Positions 7,817 through 14,622 of a DNA stretch of 16,628 nt are shown here, piece by piece; the first letter of the stretch is position 1, and every line of letters starts with the position of its first letter. Origin of the DNA: JBFJVD01 sp041624375. GTDB taxonomy: Bacteria; Chloroflexota; Anaerolineae; Anaerolineales; E44-bin32. Below the pieces are notes generated by a model. That model made no database searches, was not told the DNA's origin, and saw only the letters and a program-made list of their open reading frames with translations. The position numbers and the translations under genes were made by a program. The stretch covers positions 1 to 16,628 of the forward strand of contig JBFJVD010000032.1 of assembly GCA_041624375.1 (NCBI GenBank), read 5' to 3'.

Positions 7817-7838
7817 CCAGTAGCACGAATCCATACAA

Positions 7839-7864
7839 AAGGCGCACCCGTATGGGTGCGCCTT
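7839..7864. terminator. Bidirectional terminator between nnr and the YtxH-type gene
   Basis: An 11-bp perfect stem (AAGGCGCACCC, 7839-7849, with GGGTGCGCCTT, 7854-7864) closes on a four-base GTAT loop. It sits 23 bases after the nnr stop and 25 bases beyond the stop of the convergent minus-strand gene. The A-run on its left would be a U-run in the minus-strand transcript. Confidence 0.85.
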
Positions 7865-7888
7865 CGGTTTCTGGCTCATTGAAAAAGC

Positions 7889-8230
7889 TTAGCTACCGCC
7901 CAGCTCTTCCTTCTTGCGCTGCGCTGCCTGCCGTCCCGCCGTTACAGCCTCTTCGATCCGGCCGCGCTGCTCCTCGAGGATCACCTGGCCGCGTTGCTGC
8001 AGGTTTTCAGCACGCTGCTTCGCATCGCGGGCAAGCTCTTCGGCGCGTGTCCGGGCCTGGTCGGCGGTCTGACCCACTTGATCGCGCAGCTCAATGCCGC
8101 GATCGCGGATCAGCGTACGGGTCTCCTCACCGGATTGTGGCGCCATAAGCAGGGCCACGGCCGCTCCGACGAGACCACCAATCACAAAGCCGGAGACAAA
8201 CGCTCCGAATTCTCCATTTCGATTTGCCAT
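7889..8230 (-). CDS. YtxH domain protein
   Basis: 113 residues. The N-terminal segment GAFVSGFVIGGLVGAAVALLMAPQSGEE is the typical YtxH glycine-rich membrane helix ending in a MAPxSGxETR turn, followed by a long, charged, alanine-rich amphipathic helix (about 40-105) with many E, R, Q residues, probably a coiled coil. Role unknown; members in other bacteria are linked to stress and envelope. The ATG at 8228-8230 was chosen over the ATG at 8236 because AGGAGG (8242-8237) is six bases from the former and abuts the latter. It lies 34 bp after a two-helix membrane protein gene, with which it is probably cotranscribed. Confidence 0.85.
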   Translation of the reverse strand: MANRNGEFGAFVSGFVIGGLVGAAVALLMAPQSGEETRTLIRDRGIELRDQVGQTADQARTRAEELARDAKQRAENLQQRGQVILEEQRGRIEEAVTAGRQAAQRKKEELGGS

Positions 8231-8264
8231 CTGCATCCTCCTAAGAAAGTATAGGGTTCTATCG

Positions 8265-8705
8265 CTAGCGATCCGGACGGAGCATCTTCAGTGCCCGCCG
8301 GATGCCAGCGACTGAGCTGTTGATCCGAATCACCGGACTCACAAGGTTCTCACTCAAAAAAGTTGTGGTTCCCCGCACCGTCCGGATGGTTTCATTGGTC
8401 GAATCAAGGATCGGCTTGACCTCATTCTGGATCAGCGCTGTCAAGCGAGACAATTGAACGACCAGGATGATGAGCACAAGCCCGATCAGTAGCGATTCGA
8501 CCGCCATGAAGATAATGACGATATCCCGGAATGTCTCAGTCTGTGCCGGGTTGCTCGAGAGCCACGCGACGGTGGCCACGATGAGCCCGAGCAGAACCAA
8601 ACCAACGGCAACAGCGCCCAGGATGAGCCATCTTTGCCTACTCGTCATCCCCGGCGCTGCAGACTCATCCCTATCAAGGGGCGCGGTCTGAGGCTCTTCA
8701 ATCAT
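8265..8705 (-). CDS. Two-helix membrane protein, possibly YtxG/DUF948-like
   Basis: 146 residues from ATG 8703-8705. A short acidic N-terminal tail is followed by two strong membrane segments (about 26-50 and 61-85), then a cytoplasmic-type amphipathic tail EVKPILDSTNETIRTVRGTT and SPVIRINSSVAGIRRALKML. Pfam DUF948 proteins (Bacillus YtxG), encoded next to ytxH, have a similar hydrophobic N terminus followed by a polar 'EVxPLL..TNE' helix, so this may be a distant equivalent. It precedes the YtxH-type gene by 34 bp. No Shine-Dalgarno sequence is seen, and a good extended -10 (8722-8714) predicts a start two or three bases before this ATG, so translation may be leaderless. An upstream ATG at 8723 (six residues more) lies inside that promoter and is less likely. 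Function unknown. Confidence 0.75.
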   Translation of the reverse strand: MIEEPQTAPLDRDESAAPGMTSRQRWLILGAVAVGLVLLGLIVATVAWLSSNPAQTETFRDIVIIFMAVESLLIGLVLIILVVQLSRLTALIQNEVKPILDSTNETIRTVRGTTTFLSENLVSPVIRINSSVAGIRRALKMLRPDR

Positions 8706-8713
8706 CCATGCTG

Positions 8714-8722
8714 AGTATAACA
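8714..8722 (-). promoter_or_regulatory. Extended -10 promoter for the two-helix membrane gene
   Basis: Minus-strand TGT-TATACT (8722-8714) is a TGn-extended -10 element. The predicted transcription start is about 8707, almost on top of the ATG at 8705. A weak -35-like TGGACT lies 19 bp upstream. Confidence 0.55.
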
Positions 8723-8812
8723 TAGAGGCCCAAGTGGTAGTCCACGAAAGGATGGTGATCCGAGCCGGGTTCAGGTTGTGAAATCCTGATTCCCATCGCC
8801 AACACAGTTTGA

Positions 8813-8832
8813 GCCCCTGCGTTCCATGGGGC
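8813..8832 (-). terminator. Weak candidate hairpin after the lipoprotein gene
   Basis: GCCCC (8813-8817) and GGGGC (8828-8832) could form a 5-bp stem around a ten-base loop, 23 bases beyond the lipoprotein stop in the 149-bp gap before the next minus-strand gene. The stem is short and no U-run follows. Otherwise this gap (8706-8854) holds only the downstream gene's promoter. Confidence 0.25.
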
Positions 8833-8854
8833 GCGTTCGCCTCCGAGCCCAGCT

Positions 8855-9946
8855 CTAATTGGTCTCTTGCCCTGCGGGGTCGACGCCGGTGTCGATAAAC
8901 CCTGCGAGCAACTCGGCAAGAAATGCATCGATTTCGCGTTGCTTGCCGGGGGTGATCCAAGCAGGGTTCACGCTTGCCAGACGCAGCGGCATCTCGAGGC
9001 GATGGCCGGCCGTGCCGCCAAGCAGGTCAGGCCAGATGAGTCGCAGCGCGGCAGATGGATCCGGCAGGATAGCGGCCGCAGCTTGTCCACGCGCACCTTC
9101 CGGAAGCTGGCGATCGGTGATCAGGGTGACGCCCGAAGCTGCCAGCACCTCGATAGCCGCCGAGAACTGGCTGGCGTTGCGCACGAAGGCTACTTCAACG
9201 CTCTGATCGAGGAGGGTTCTCGCCGCCTGCTGCACCGCCGCTGGATCGTTGGGTGCCTGGACGCTGAGGAGCTGCGGGAACGCCAGGTAAGGGGGATAGA
9301 TGGGCCGGCAGAGCCCGCAGTAATAGCTCACGCCGTTTTCGTACCCCGTTCGAACTGCGGCAGCCGCCGGATCATCCGCGCCGACGAGCATGCCGGTGCG
9401 CCAGTTGGGTGCGGAGAGAATCGCGCTCATATAGCCGGCGAGGAACGCTTGCCGGTCCGGCCGAAAGCCGTTCTCGCCGATCACGCTGAGCGATGGGTGC
9501 TCCGGTAGGCCCGTCATTCCGACTGCCACCCAGAGCGTCTCAACGACCTCGAGCCGGCTGGCAAACTCGAGCGAGGGCGGCACGACAACCCCGATGTCGG
9601 CCGGTTCTGCGCTCAGGGGGTCCATGCCGGATATGCGCTCAAAGCGCAAGCCGGTCTCAGCCGCCAGCTCGATGAGCGTTGCTTCGAGGTCTTCAGCCAG
9701 ATCGGCATCCGATCCCTCCGGTGCCAGCAGGACCACCTTCGGGAGCGGCGGCAGGGGGGTGGGTACGGCGGTTTGAGGCGGCGCCAGGTTCGGCGTTTGC
9801 GACTCGAGGGCTGACGTCACCGGAGTCTCAGAACGCGGCCCACAGGCTACAACCAGAGCAATCAGAAGCGGGGGGATCGCCAGGCCAAGCCGGACAAAAG
9901 ACCGAGCTGCAGATCGCGAGTTGAGTGGAGTGCCTGGGAGAGCCAA
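8855..9946 (-). CDS. Lipoprotein with BMP/PnrA-like periplasmic-binding fold
   Basis: 363 residues from TTG 9944-9946. A signal segment (LGLAIPPLLIALVVAC) with lipobox V-V-A-C at 32-35 predicts lipid-anchored export. A proline/threonine-rich linker (about 38-70) leads to a domain resembling BMP-family (PnrA/Med) solute-binding proteins: DLEATLIELAAETGLRF, AFLAGYMSAILS (167-178), GMLVGADDPAAAAVRTGYENGV (about 185-206), as in BMP proteins' 'aFlaGy' and 'kvGfiGG...v..f..Gf' motifs. A CGLC pair (C210, C213) is unusual. Most BMP proteins bind nucleosides; the ligand here is unknown and no ABC permease genes are adjacent. It begins 12 bp after a small membrane protein gene in an operon with mnmA. 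No ATG or GTG start would retain the signal segment. Confidence 0.75.
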   Translation of the reverse strand: MALPGTPLNSRSAARSFVRLGLAIPPLLIALVVACGPRSETPVTSALESQTPNLAPPQTAVPTPLPPLPKVVLLAPEGSDADLAEDLEATLIELAAETGLRFERISGMDPLSAEPADIGVVVPPSLEFASRLEVVETLWVAVGMTGLPEHPSLSVIGENGFRPDRQAFLAGYMSAILSAPNWRTGMLVGADDPAAAAVRTGYENGVSYYCGLCRPIYPPYLAFPQLLSVQAPNDPAAVQQAARTLLDQSVEVAFVRNASQFSAAIEVLAASGVTLITDRQLPEGARGQAAAAILPDPSAALRLIWPDLLGGTAGHRLEMPLRLASVNPAWITPGKQREIDAFLAELLAGFIDTGVDPAGQETN

Positions 9947-9958
9947 GTGGGTGTGGCC

Positions 9959-10282
9959 CTAGCCTTCAAGCGAGTCGTCGGCCGGCCGCCGTCTGCGTCG
10001 CCGCCCACCGGGTGGAGGTTCATCTGCGGCGGGCCCTGCAAGCAGGTTGGCGGTCATGAGCCCGATAAAGGTCGCCAGCCCAGCGGAGAGCAAATTAAGC
10101 GTTCCGAGCCTCGCCCAGTGCCAATCGAGCCACTCCCCCAGCAGATGGCCGAGAAAGAAGCTCAACCAGGCCGTGGCGATGAACAGCGCAAGCCGGCCCA
10201 GGCTCCCGCCTCGGACCAGGTGAAAGAGAAGTCCAGCGATCGTGGAGAGCAGGATGCCGAGCAAAATGCCAGGCAGAGTCAT
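9959..10282 (-). CDS. Small membrane protein with basic C-terminal tail
   Basis: 107 residues. The ATG (10282-10280) overlaps the mnmA stop as ATGA, indicating translational coupling. Three hydrophobic stretches are visible: about 2-22 (LPGILLGILLSTIAGLLFHLV), 29-48 and 60-82, so it is probably an inner-membrane protein with short loops. The tail has a run of six arginines then PADDSLEG. I do not recognise a family. The context (after mnmA, before a lipoprotein gene) gives no clear function. A longer frame upstream, to 10492, lies wholly within mnmA and is not used. Confidence 0.7.
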   Translation of the reverse strand: MTLPGILLGILLSTIAGLLFHLVRGGSLGRLALFIATAWLSFFLGHLLGEWLDWHWARLGTLNLLSAGLATFIGLMTANLLAGPAADEPPPGGRRRRRRPADDSLEG

Positions 10283-11349
10283 GGCTGGATGATCCCCCCG
10301 CCGAGGCAAAGCTGTCCCTGGTAGAAGACGGCGGCTTGCCCGGGGGTGACATCGGGAAGCGGTTCGGAAAGCACCACTTCCGCCGCATCTCCCACAGCTT
10401 GCGGGATGACCTGTGCTTCCACTTCTCTCGAGCGGTAGCGGATCCGGCAATCGACCGTTAGCGGGCCGGACGGAGGTTCTCCTGAGATCCAATTTACGCG
10501 AGCGACTATAAAGGAAGCCCTTCCAAGCGCCTCCCGCGGACCGACCACCAGCACGTTCCCTTCGACCCGCTTTTCGAGAACATACAGCGGCTGAGGGCTG
10601 CTGACTCCCAGACCCTTTCGCTGCCCGATTGTGTAGTCCGCCAGGCCGGTGTGCTGCCCAATCCGGGCACCGGCAACATCAACGATGTCTCCGGCTGGTG
10701 GGAGCATAGCGCTTTGCTGGGCAAGGAGCTCTCGGTAGTCGCCTCGCCCGATGAAGCACAGATCCTGGCTCTCCTTGCGGTCAGCGACGGGCAGCCCAAA
10801 GTGGGCCGCCTGTTCCCGAACCTGGGCCTTTGTCAGCTCGCCAAGCGGGAAGACTGCTCTTGCCAGCTCGGCCTGGCCCATCACGCTGAGAACGTACGAC
10901 TGGTCCTTAGTGCGGTCGGCTGCGCGCAGCAGGCGGTAGACGCCGTCCTTCGACGTCACACGGGCGTAGTGGCCAGTCGCTAAGTGACTCGCGCCCATCG
11001 CAAGCGCCTTCTGGAGCAAGAATCCCCAGCGGATGTGGCGATTGCACTCCATGCACGGATTGGGTGTAAGTCCTTGCGCATAGCCACCCACAAAGAAGTC
11101 GACCACTTGGGCCTTGAAGCGGTCGCGCACATCGAGAACATAGAACGGGATATCCAGCTGAGCCGATACGCGCCGTGCGTTCTCAATGTCCGCCGGGGAG
11201 CAGCATCGATTTGTGCCATCCGGGCCCTCGCTCCAGAGCCGGAGCATCAGGCCAAAGATGTCCTCCCCGGCCCCTGCGAGCAGGGCGGCGGCCATCGAGC
11301 TGTCGACACCGCCGCTCATCGCAACGGCGATTCGATGGCGCGAGCTCAT
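10279..11349 (-). CDS. mnmA: tRNA-specific 2-thiouridylase MnmA
   Basis: 356 residues, typical length. MnmA adenylates U34 of tRNA(Lys/Glu/Gln) and inserts sulfur to give 2-thiouridine, using sulfur relayed from a cysteine desulfurase. The PP-loop is AMSGGVDSSMAAALL (about 10-24). Catalytic cysteines are C99 (in NPCMECN, 97-103) and C198 (in KESQDLCFIGRGDYREL), equivalent to E. coli C102 and C199. C102 adds a CxxC. The C-terminal part carries YTIGQRKGLG and a beta-barrel region with HTGLADYTIGQ and CRIRYRSREVEAQV. The ATG at 11347-11349 overlaps the stop of iscS as ATGA, so sulfur donor and acceptor are coupled. The end overlaps the next gene in the same manner. Firm identification. Confidence 0.96.
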   Translation of the reverse strand: MSSRHRIAVAMSGGVDSSMAAALLAGAGEDIFGLMLRLWSEGPDGTNRCCSPADIENARRVSAQLDIPFYVLDVRDRFKAQVVDFFVGGYAQGLTPNPCMECNRHIRWGFLLQKALAMGASHLATGHYARVTSKDGVYRLLRAADRTKDQSYVLSVMGQAELARAVFPLGELTKAQVREQAAHFGLPVADRKESQDLCFIGRGDYRELLAQQSAMLPPAGDIVDVAGARIGQHTGLADYTIGQRKGLGVSSPQPLYVLEKRVEGNVLVVGPREALGRASFIVARVNWISGEPPSGPLTVDCRIRYRSREVEAQVIPQAVGDAAEVVLSEPLPDVTPGQAAVFYQGQLCLGGGIIQP

Positions 11350-12521
11350 GGGAGCACCGGCTCCTTCTGACGAAGACGTTCGATGGTCTCTTCCAGGACG
11401 TGAACGAATCGGTGGATCTCTTCTTCATCGGTCGCCCGCCCGACTGTTGCCCGCAGGGAGCCGAGCGCCAGCTCTGGCTCAACCCCAAGCGCGAGGAGAA
11501 CCTGGGACGGCTCGGGAAGGCCGGTCTTGCAGGCCGATCCGGACGAGCAGGCAAAGCCGACCATGTCGAGCGCCGCGACCAGTTCATTTCCGTCGACATC
11601 CTGGAACACGAAGGAGGCGTGATTGGGCAGCCTTTCGGTCGGATGCCCGGTGACGAGTGCTCCCGGGATCCGGCGGGGGACTTCGACCAGGAATGAGTCG
11701 CGCATCCTTCTGTACCGATCATTATGGAGGTTGCGCTCATCGACTGTGAGGGCCAGCGCTTCCGCCATTCCGACGATCAACGGGACATTGTGTGTACCTG
11801 CCCGTCGAGAACGCTCCTGCTGACCGCCTGTCTGAAGGGGGATCAAGGCATGAGGGGGTCGAATGTAGAGGGCGCCAACCCCTTTGGGTCCGTAGAACTT
11901 GTGCGCGCCGAGGGAGAGCAAATCGACCTTGAGGTCCTCAACATCGAGCGGCAGCTGGCTCGCGGCCTGAACTGCGTCCGTATGCAGCGGAACACCTGCA
12001 CCTCGGCAGACTTCGCCGAGGGGTGGGAGATCATTCATCGTGCCAATTTCATTGTTGGCGTAGATCACGGAAACGAGGGCGGTATCCTTGCGAATCCGCC
12101 TGGCGAGCTCAGCGGGCGTCACCCGGCCAAAGTGATCCACCGGGAGCAGCTCGATTTCGAAGCCGTAGTTCCTGCCAAGATCTTCGGCCGTGCGCAGAAC
12201 TGCGGAATGCTCCACCGGAGTGGTGAGGAGGTGGCGCGCGCCGTGGCTCTCCCGGCGGGCGAGCGCTATTCCGCGCAGGGCAAGGTTGTCGCTTTCGGAT
12301 CCACCGCTCGTGAAAACCAGCTCCGAGGGGCGGCAGCCCAGAACGCCAGCCATACGCTCCCGTGCCGTTTCGATGGCCGCCTCGGCCCGCTGCCCCCACC
12401 GGTGAATGGAGGCAGGATTGCCATATTCACGACGGAAGAACGGCAGCATGGCATCCAGCACTCGCGAATCGAGCGGGGTTGTCGCTGCATAGTCCAAGTA
12501 GGTGGCGTGATCCTTGCTCAT
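11346..12521 (-). CDS. iscS: Cysteine desulfurase (IscS/NifS type, group I)
   Basis: 391 residues. PLP-dependent enzyme turning cysteine into alanine and a protein persulfide for Fe-S cluster and tRNA thiolation. YLDYAATTPLDSRV opens the chain; H105 (VEHSAV) stacks on PLP, D182 and Q185 (LHTDAVQAASQ) contact it, K208 (GAHKFYGPKG) forms the Schiff base, and C331 in SSGSACKTG is the persulfide cysteine on a long group I-type loop. The Ala-Cys context, with C325 nearby, is not damaged. It immediately precedes mnmA (ATGA overlap), a pattern for a tRNA-thiolation-dedicated desulfurase; there is no iscU or iscR here. No Shine-Dalgarno sequence precedes ATG 12519-12521, and an extended -10 predicts a start about three bases upstream, so leaderless translation is possible. 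It could equally be annotated nifS-like. Confidence 0.94.
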   Translation of the reverse strand: MSKDHATYLDYAATTPLDSRVLDAMLPFFRREYGNPASIHRWGQRAEAAIETARERMAGVLGCRPSELVFTSGGSESDNLALRGIALARRESHGARHLLTTPVEHSAVLRTAEDLGRNYGFEIELLPVDHFGRVTPAELARRIRKDTALVSVIYANNEIGTMNDLPPLGEVCRGAGVPLHTDAVQAASQLPLDVEDLKVDLLSLGAHKFYGPKGVGALYIRPPHALIPLQTGGQQERSRRAGTHNVPLIVGMAEALALTVDERNLHNDRYRRMRDSFLVEVPRRIPGALVTGHPTERLPNHASFVFQDVDGNELVAALDMVGFACSSGSACKTGLPEPSQVLLALGVEPELALGSLRATVGRATDEEEIHRFVHVLEETIERLRQKEPVLP

Positions 12522-12530
12522 GACGGGTCG

Positions 12531-12539
12531 ATTCTATCA
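12531..12539 (-). promoter_or_regulatory. Extended -10 promoter for iscS-mnmA operon
   Basis: Minus-strand TGA-TAGAAT (12539-12531) is a TGn-extended -10 element. The predicted start, about 12524, leaves only about three bases before the iscS ATG. One copy of an 8-bp direct repeat overlaps it. Confidence 0.5.
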
Positions 12540-12557
12540 TGCCGGACAAATCATGCC
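12536..12557. repeat. 8-bp direct repeat in the iscS-eno intergenic region
   Basis: ATCATGCC occurs at 12536-12543 and again at 12550-12557, separated by six bases (14-bp period). It lies between the divergent iscS and enolase promoters and could be an operator or a coincidence. Confidence 0.6.
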
Positions 12558-12571
12558 TGCGACTCGCTGAG

Positions 12572-12577
12572 TATAAT
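12572..12577 (+). promoter_or_regulatory. Candidate -10 element for enolase
   Basis: Perfect TATAAT at 12572-12577, 29 bases before the chosen enolase ATG, with the predicted start near 12584. No good -35 box is found at standard spacing. It is followed by the same GACCC seen after the nnr -10. Confidence 0.5.
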
Positions 12578-12606
12578 GACCCCGATTCAGGAGAAGGAGT
12601 CATGTG

Positions 12607-13905
12607 ATGATCGATCCGATGATCACCAGTGTTCATGCCAGGGAGGTGCTGGATTCGCGCGGGAACCCAACCGTTGAGGTTGAGGTTGTCTTGGCCGATG
12701 GAAGTTGGGGGCGGGCGTTGGTGCCTTCCGGTGCATCGACCGGCGTTCATGAAGCGCTCGAACTTCGGGACAGCGAATCACAACGCTACGGCGGCAAAGG
12801 CGTCAGCCAGGCGGTTGAGAATGTCAATGGGACTATCTCTTCCGCGCTGGCCGGCGTTGACGCCACCGATCAAATGGGGCTTGATCGAACCTTGCTCGAG
12901 CTCGACGGAACGCCCAACAAATCCAAGCTGGGTGCGAACGCCATCCTGGGGGTCAGCCTGGCCGTGGCCCGTGCGGCGGCTTCATCGGTCGAATTGCCGC
13001 TCTACCGGTATCTTGGCGGCGTCTACGCCCACGTCCTCCCAGTGCCCATGTTGAATATCCTCAATGGTGGTGAGCACACAGGCTGGCAATCAACCGACAT
13101 CCAGGAATTCATGGTGATGCCGCTGGAAGCTACAAGCTTCAAGGAAGCGCTGCAGTGGGGCGCCGAGATCTACCACGCGCTCAAGGCTGTCTTGAAAGGC
13201 AAGGGGGCTTCAACCCTGGTGGGCGACGAAGGTGGCTATGCCCCGGCACTCAAAACCAACGCTGAGGCAATCGAGAGCGTGCTTGCGGCGGTCGAGCGGG
13301 CCGGTTTTAAGGCCGGAGGACAGGTGGGTATTGCGCTCGACGCGGCGGCGACCGAGTGGTATGTCGCCGATTCGAAACGGTATCGATTGCGCATTGAGGA
13401 TCGAGAACTCTCAGGTGAACAGCTTGTCGAATTCTGGCAGCAGTGGGTGAGCAACTACCCCATTGTTTCCATTGAGGATGGCATGGCGGAAGACGATTGG
13501 GAGACCTGGTCGCTGCTCACTCAGACGCTTGGCGATCAAGTGCAGCTGGTCGGCGATGACCTCCTGGTGACCAACCCTGCACGCGTGCAGCGCGCCATTC
13601 AAGAAGAAGCCTGCAACGCGCTATTGGTGAAACTCAATCAAATCGGAACTTTGACGGAGACGATGGAGGCGGTTCAGCTTTGCCAGCGCGCCGGCTGGGC
13701 AGCGGTCACCTCGCATCGATCCGGAGAAACTGAAGATTCGACCATCGCAGATTTGGCAGTCGCGCTCAATATGGGCCAGATCAAGACAGGTGCGCCGGCC
13801 CGCTCCGACCGGGTGGCAAAATACAATCAGCTTTTGCGGATCGAGGAAGAGCTTGGACCTGCGGCGGCGTATGCCGGGCGAGCCGCTGTGCGCCGGGCTG
13901 CTTGA
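12607..13905 (+). CDS. eno: Enolase (phosphopyruvate hydratase)
   Basis: 432 residues from ATG 12607, seven bases after AAGGAG (12594-12599). GTG 12604 and ATG 12619 are alternatives. Enolase interconverts 2-phosphoglycerate and phosphoenolpyruvate in glycolysis. Key residues line up with the E. coli enzyme: E208 (GDEGGYAP), metal ligands D245 (ALDAAA), E290 (SIEDGMAEDDW) and D317 (GDDLLVTN), catalytic K342 (VKLNQIGT), H370-R371 (SHRSGETEDSTIADL) and K393 (IKTGAPARSD). The substrate loop is SGASTG (41-46). The segment after NGGEH (153-157) reads TGWQSTDIQEF, one residue longer and without the usual A-D-N-N. The C-terminal tail is short and Ala/Arg-rich. Divergent from iscS and ending at a hairpin. 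Confidence 0.97.
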   Translation: MIDPMITSVHAREVLDSRGNPTVEVEVVLADGSWGRALVPSGASTGVHEALELRDSESQRYGGKGVSQAVENVNGTISSALAGVDATDQMGLDRTLLELDGTPNKSKLGANAILGVSLAVARAAASSVELPLYRYLGGVYAHVLPVPMLNILNGGEHTGWQSTDIQEFMVMPLEATSFKEALQWGAEIYHALKAVLKGKGASTLVGDEGGYAPALKTNAEAIESVLAAVERAGFKAGGQVGIALDAAATEWYVADSKRYRLRIEDRELSGEQLVEFWQQWVSNYPIVSIEDGMAEDDWETWSLLTQTLGDQVQLVGDDLLVTNPARVQRAIQEEACNALLVKLNQIGTLTETMEAVQLCQRAGWAAVTSHRSGETEDSTIADLAVALNMGQIKTGAPARSDRVAKYNQLLRIEEELGPAAAYAGRAAVRRAA

Positions 13906-13933
13906 AGCCCGCGAGACGCCCATGAAGAGAACC

Positions 13934-13958
13934 AGGCGGGGTGATTTGCGCCCCGCCT
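13934..13958 (+). terminator. Terminator after enolase
   Basis: AGGCGGGG (13934-13941) and CCCCGCCT (13951-13958) form an 8-bp GC-rich stem, with a nine-base loop, followed after six bases by ATTTTTA (13964-13970). It lies 29 bases after the enolase stop and faces the convergent zinc-ribbon gene. Confidence 0.75.
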
Positions 13959-13989
13959 GCTCCATTTTTATGCGCGATCCATTGCGAAT

Positions 13990-14469
13990 CTAATCTGCCA
14001 GGGCCTCAGCCTCGCCGGATCGTACGCCGGGCGCTGGTGTTCCGCAATAGGGGCATAGGTGCCAGGGGAGCTCCATGAGCCTTCCGCAGTGCAGGCAATT
14101 CTTGCGCAGCTTGGTATGGCAATGGGGACAGATTTGCCAGTCGGACTCTGTACGCGCGCCGCAGCCGGGGCAGACCGCACGCTCTTCCACCTCGCTGAGA
14201 AGCGCTTCCTCCTCGAGCGTGTGCTGGTAGGCTTCATCAAGCGTCATGGGCGGCCGTAAAATCAGGTAGATCAACAGGCCAGGTGGCCCCAGGATCAGCG
14301 CGACCAGTGCGGCCAGAACATGCAGCGCTCGATCCTGTGAGCGTGTTCGCACATCGCGATAGGTCCAGAAGACAAGGCTCAGCCATAAGGCGGCGACGAA
14401 AGCCCCAAAGAATGCTGTGAGGAATAAGAAGGTATCGCCGAGCGAGCTGAGATCCAATCCACCGGGCAT
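13990..14469 (-). CDS. Membrane protein with double zinc ribbon
   Basis: 159 residues. Two membrane segments (about 13-36 and 50-72) come first, followed by a linker rich in Glu (TLEEEALLSEVEER, 84-97) and a cytoplasmic-type domain with eight cysteines in four CxxC pairs: C100/C103, C114/C117, C125/C128 and C139/C142. This is the spacing of two consecutive zinc ribbons (DZR-like). ATG 14467-14469 has AGGAG seven bases upstream and sits about 14 bases after a predicted start from a perfect extended -10. The function is unknown; such proteins are often annotated only as zinc ribbon domain proteins. It is convergent with enolase and divergent from radC, so it is probably a single-gene unit. Confidence 0.82.
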   Translation of the reverse strand: MPGGLDLSSLGDTFLFLTAFFGAFVAALWLSLVFWTYRDVRTRSQDRALHVLAALVALILGPPGLLIYLILRPPMTLDEAYQHTLEEEALLSEVEERAVCPGCGARTESDWQICPHCHTKLRKNCLHCGRLMELPWHLCPYCGTPAPGVRSGEAEALAD

Positions 14470-14489
14470 AGATGGCTCCTGAAGCCGGG

Positions 14490-14498
14490 ATTATAGCA
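14490..14498 (-). promoter_or_regulatory. Extended -10 promoter for the zinc-ribbon gene
   Basis: Minus-strand TGC-TATAAT (14498-14490) is a perfect consensus -10 with TGn extension, predicting a start near 14483 and a leader of about 14 bases carrying AGGAG. Confidence 0.65.
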
Positions 14499-14547
14499 TG
14501 CACCGTTGGGCATAGCCCTCCGCCTGCGTTGCAAGAGCCAGACCGAA

Positions 14548-14576
14548 TTGACCGAGGTCCTGCGCTCATCTATAGT
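14548..14576 (+). promoter_or_regulatory. Sigma70-type promoter for radC
   Basis: TTGACC (14548-14553), 17-bp spacer, TATAGT (14571-14576). The predicted start, about 14583, leaves a leader of about 40 bases before the chosen radC ATG and excludes any start upstream of it, including the in-frame frame extension to 14506. Confidence 0.75.
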
Positions 14577-14622
14577 GATTGATATATCCATGCTCGAGGG
14601 GGTTGCCCGAGAGGAGGGGGAG

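Noticed and set aside
8706..8960. Upstream extension of the two-helix membrane protein to 231 residues
   Set aside because: The added part is Arg-rich with no family character, overlaps the upstream lipoprotein gene and precedes the predicted promoter.
10283..10492. Extension of the small membrane protein upstream into mnmA
   Set aside because: The ATGA overlap at 10279-10282 provides a natural start, the frame above is inside mnmA, and hydrophobic character begins only at that ATG.
11724..12677. 317-codon plus-strand frame opposite iscS and entering enolase
   Set aside because: It overlaps two certain genes and shows no domain of its own.
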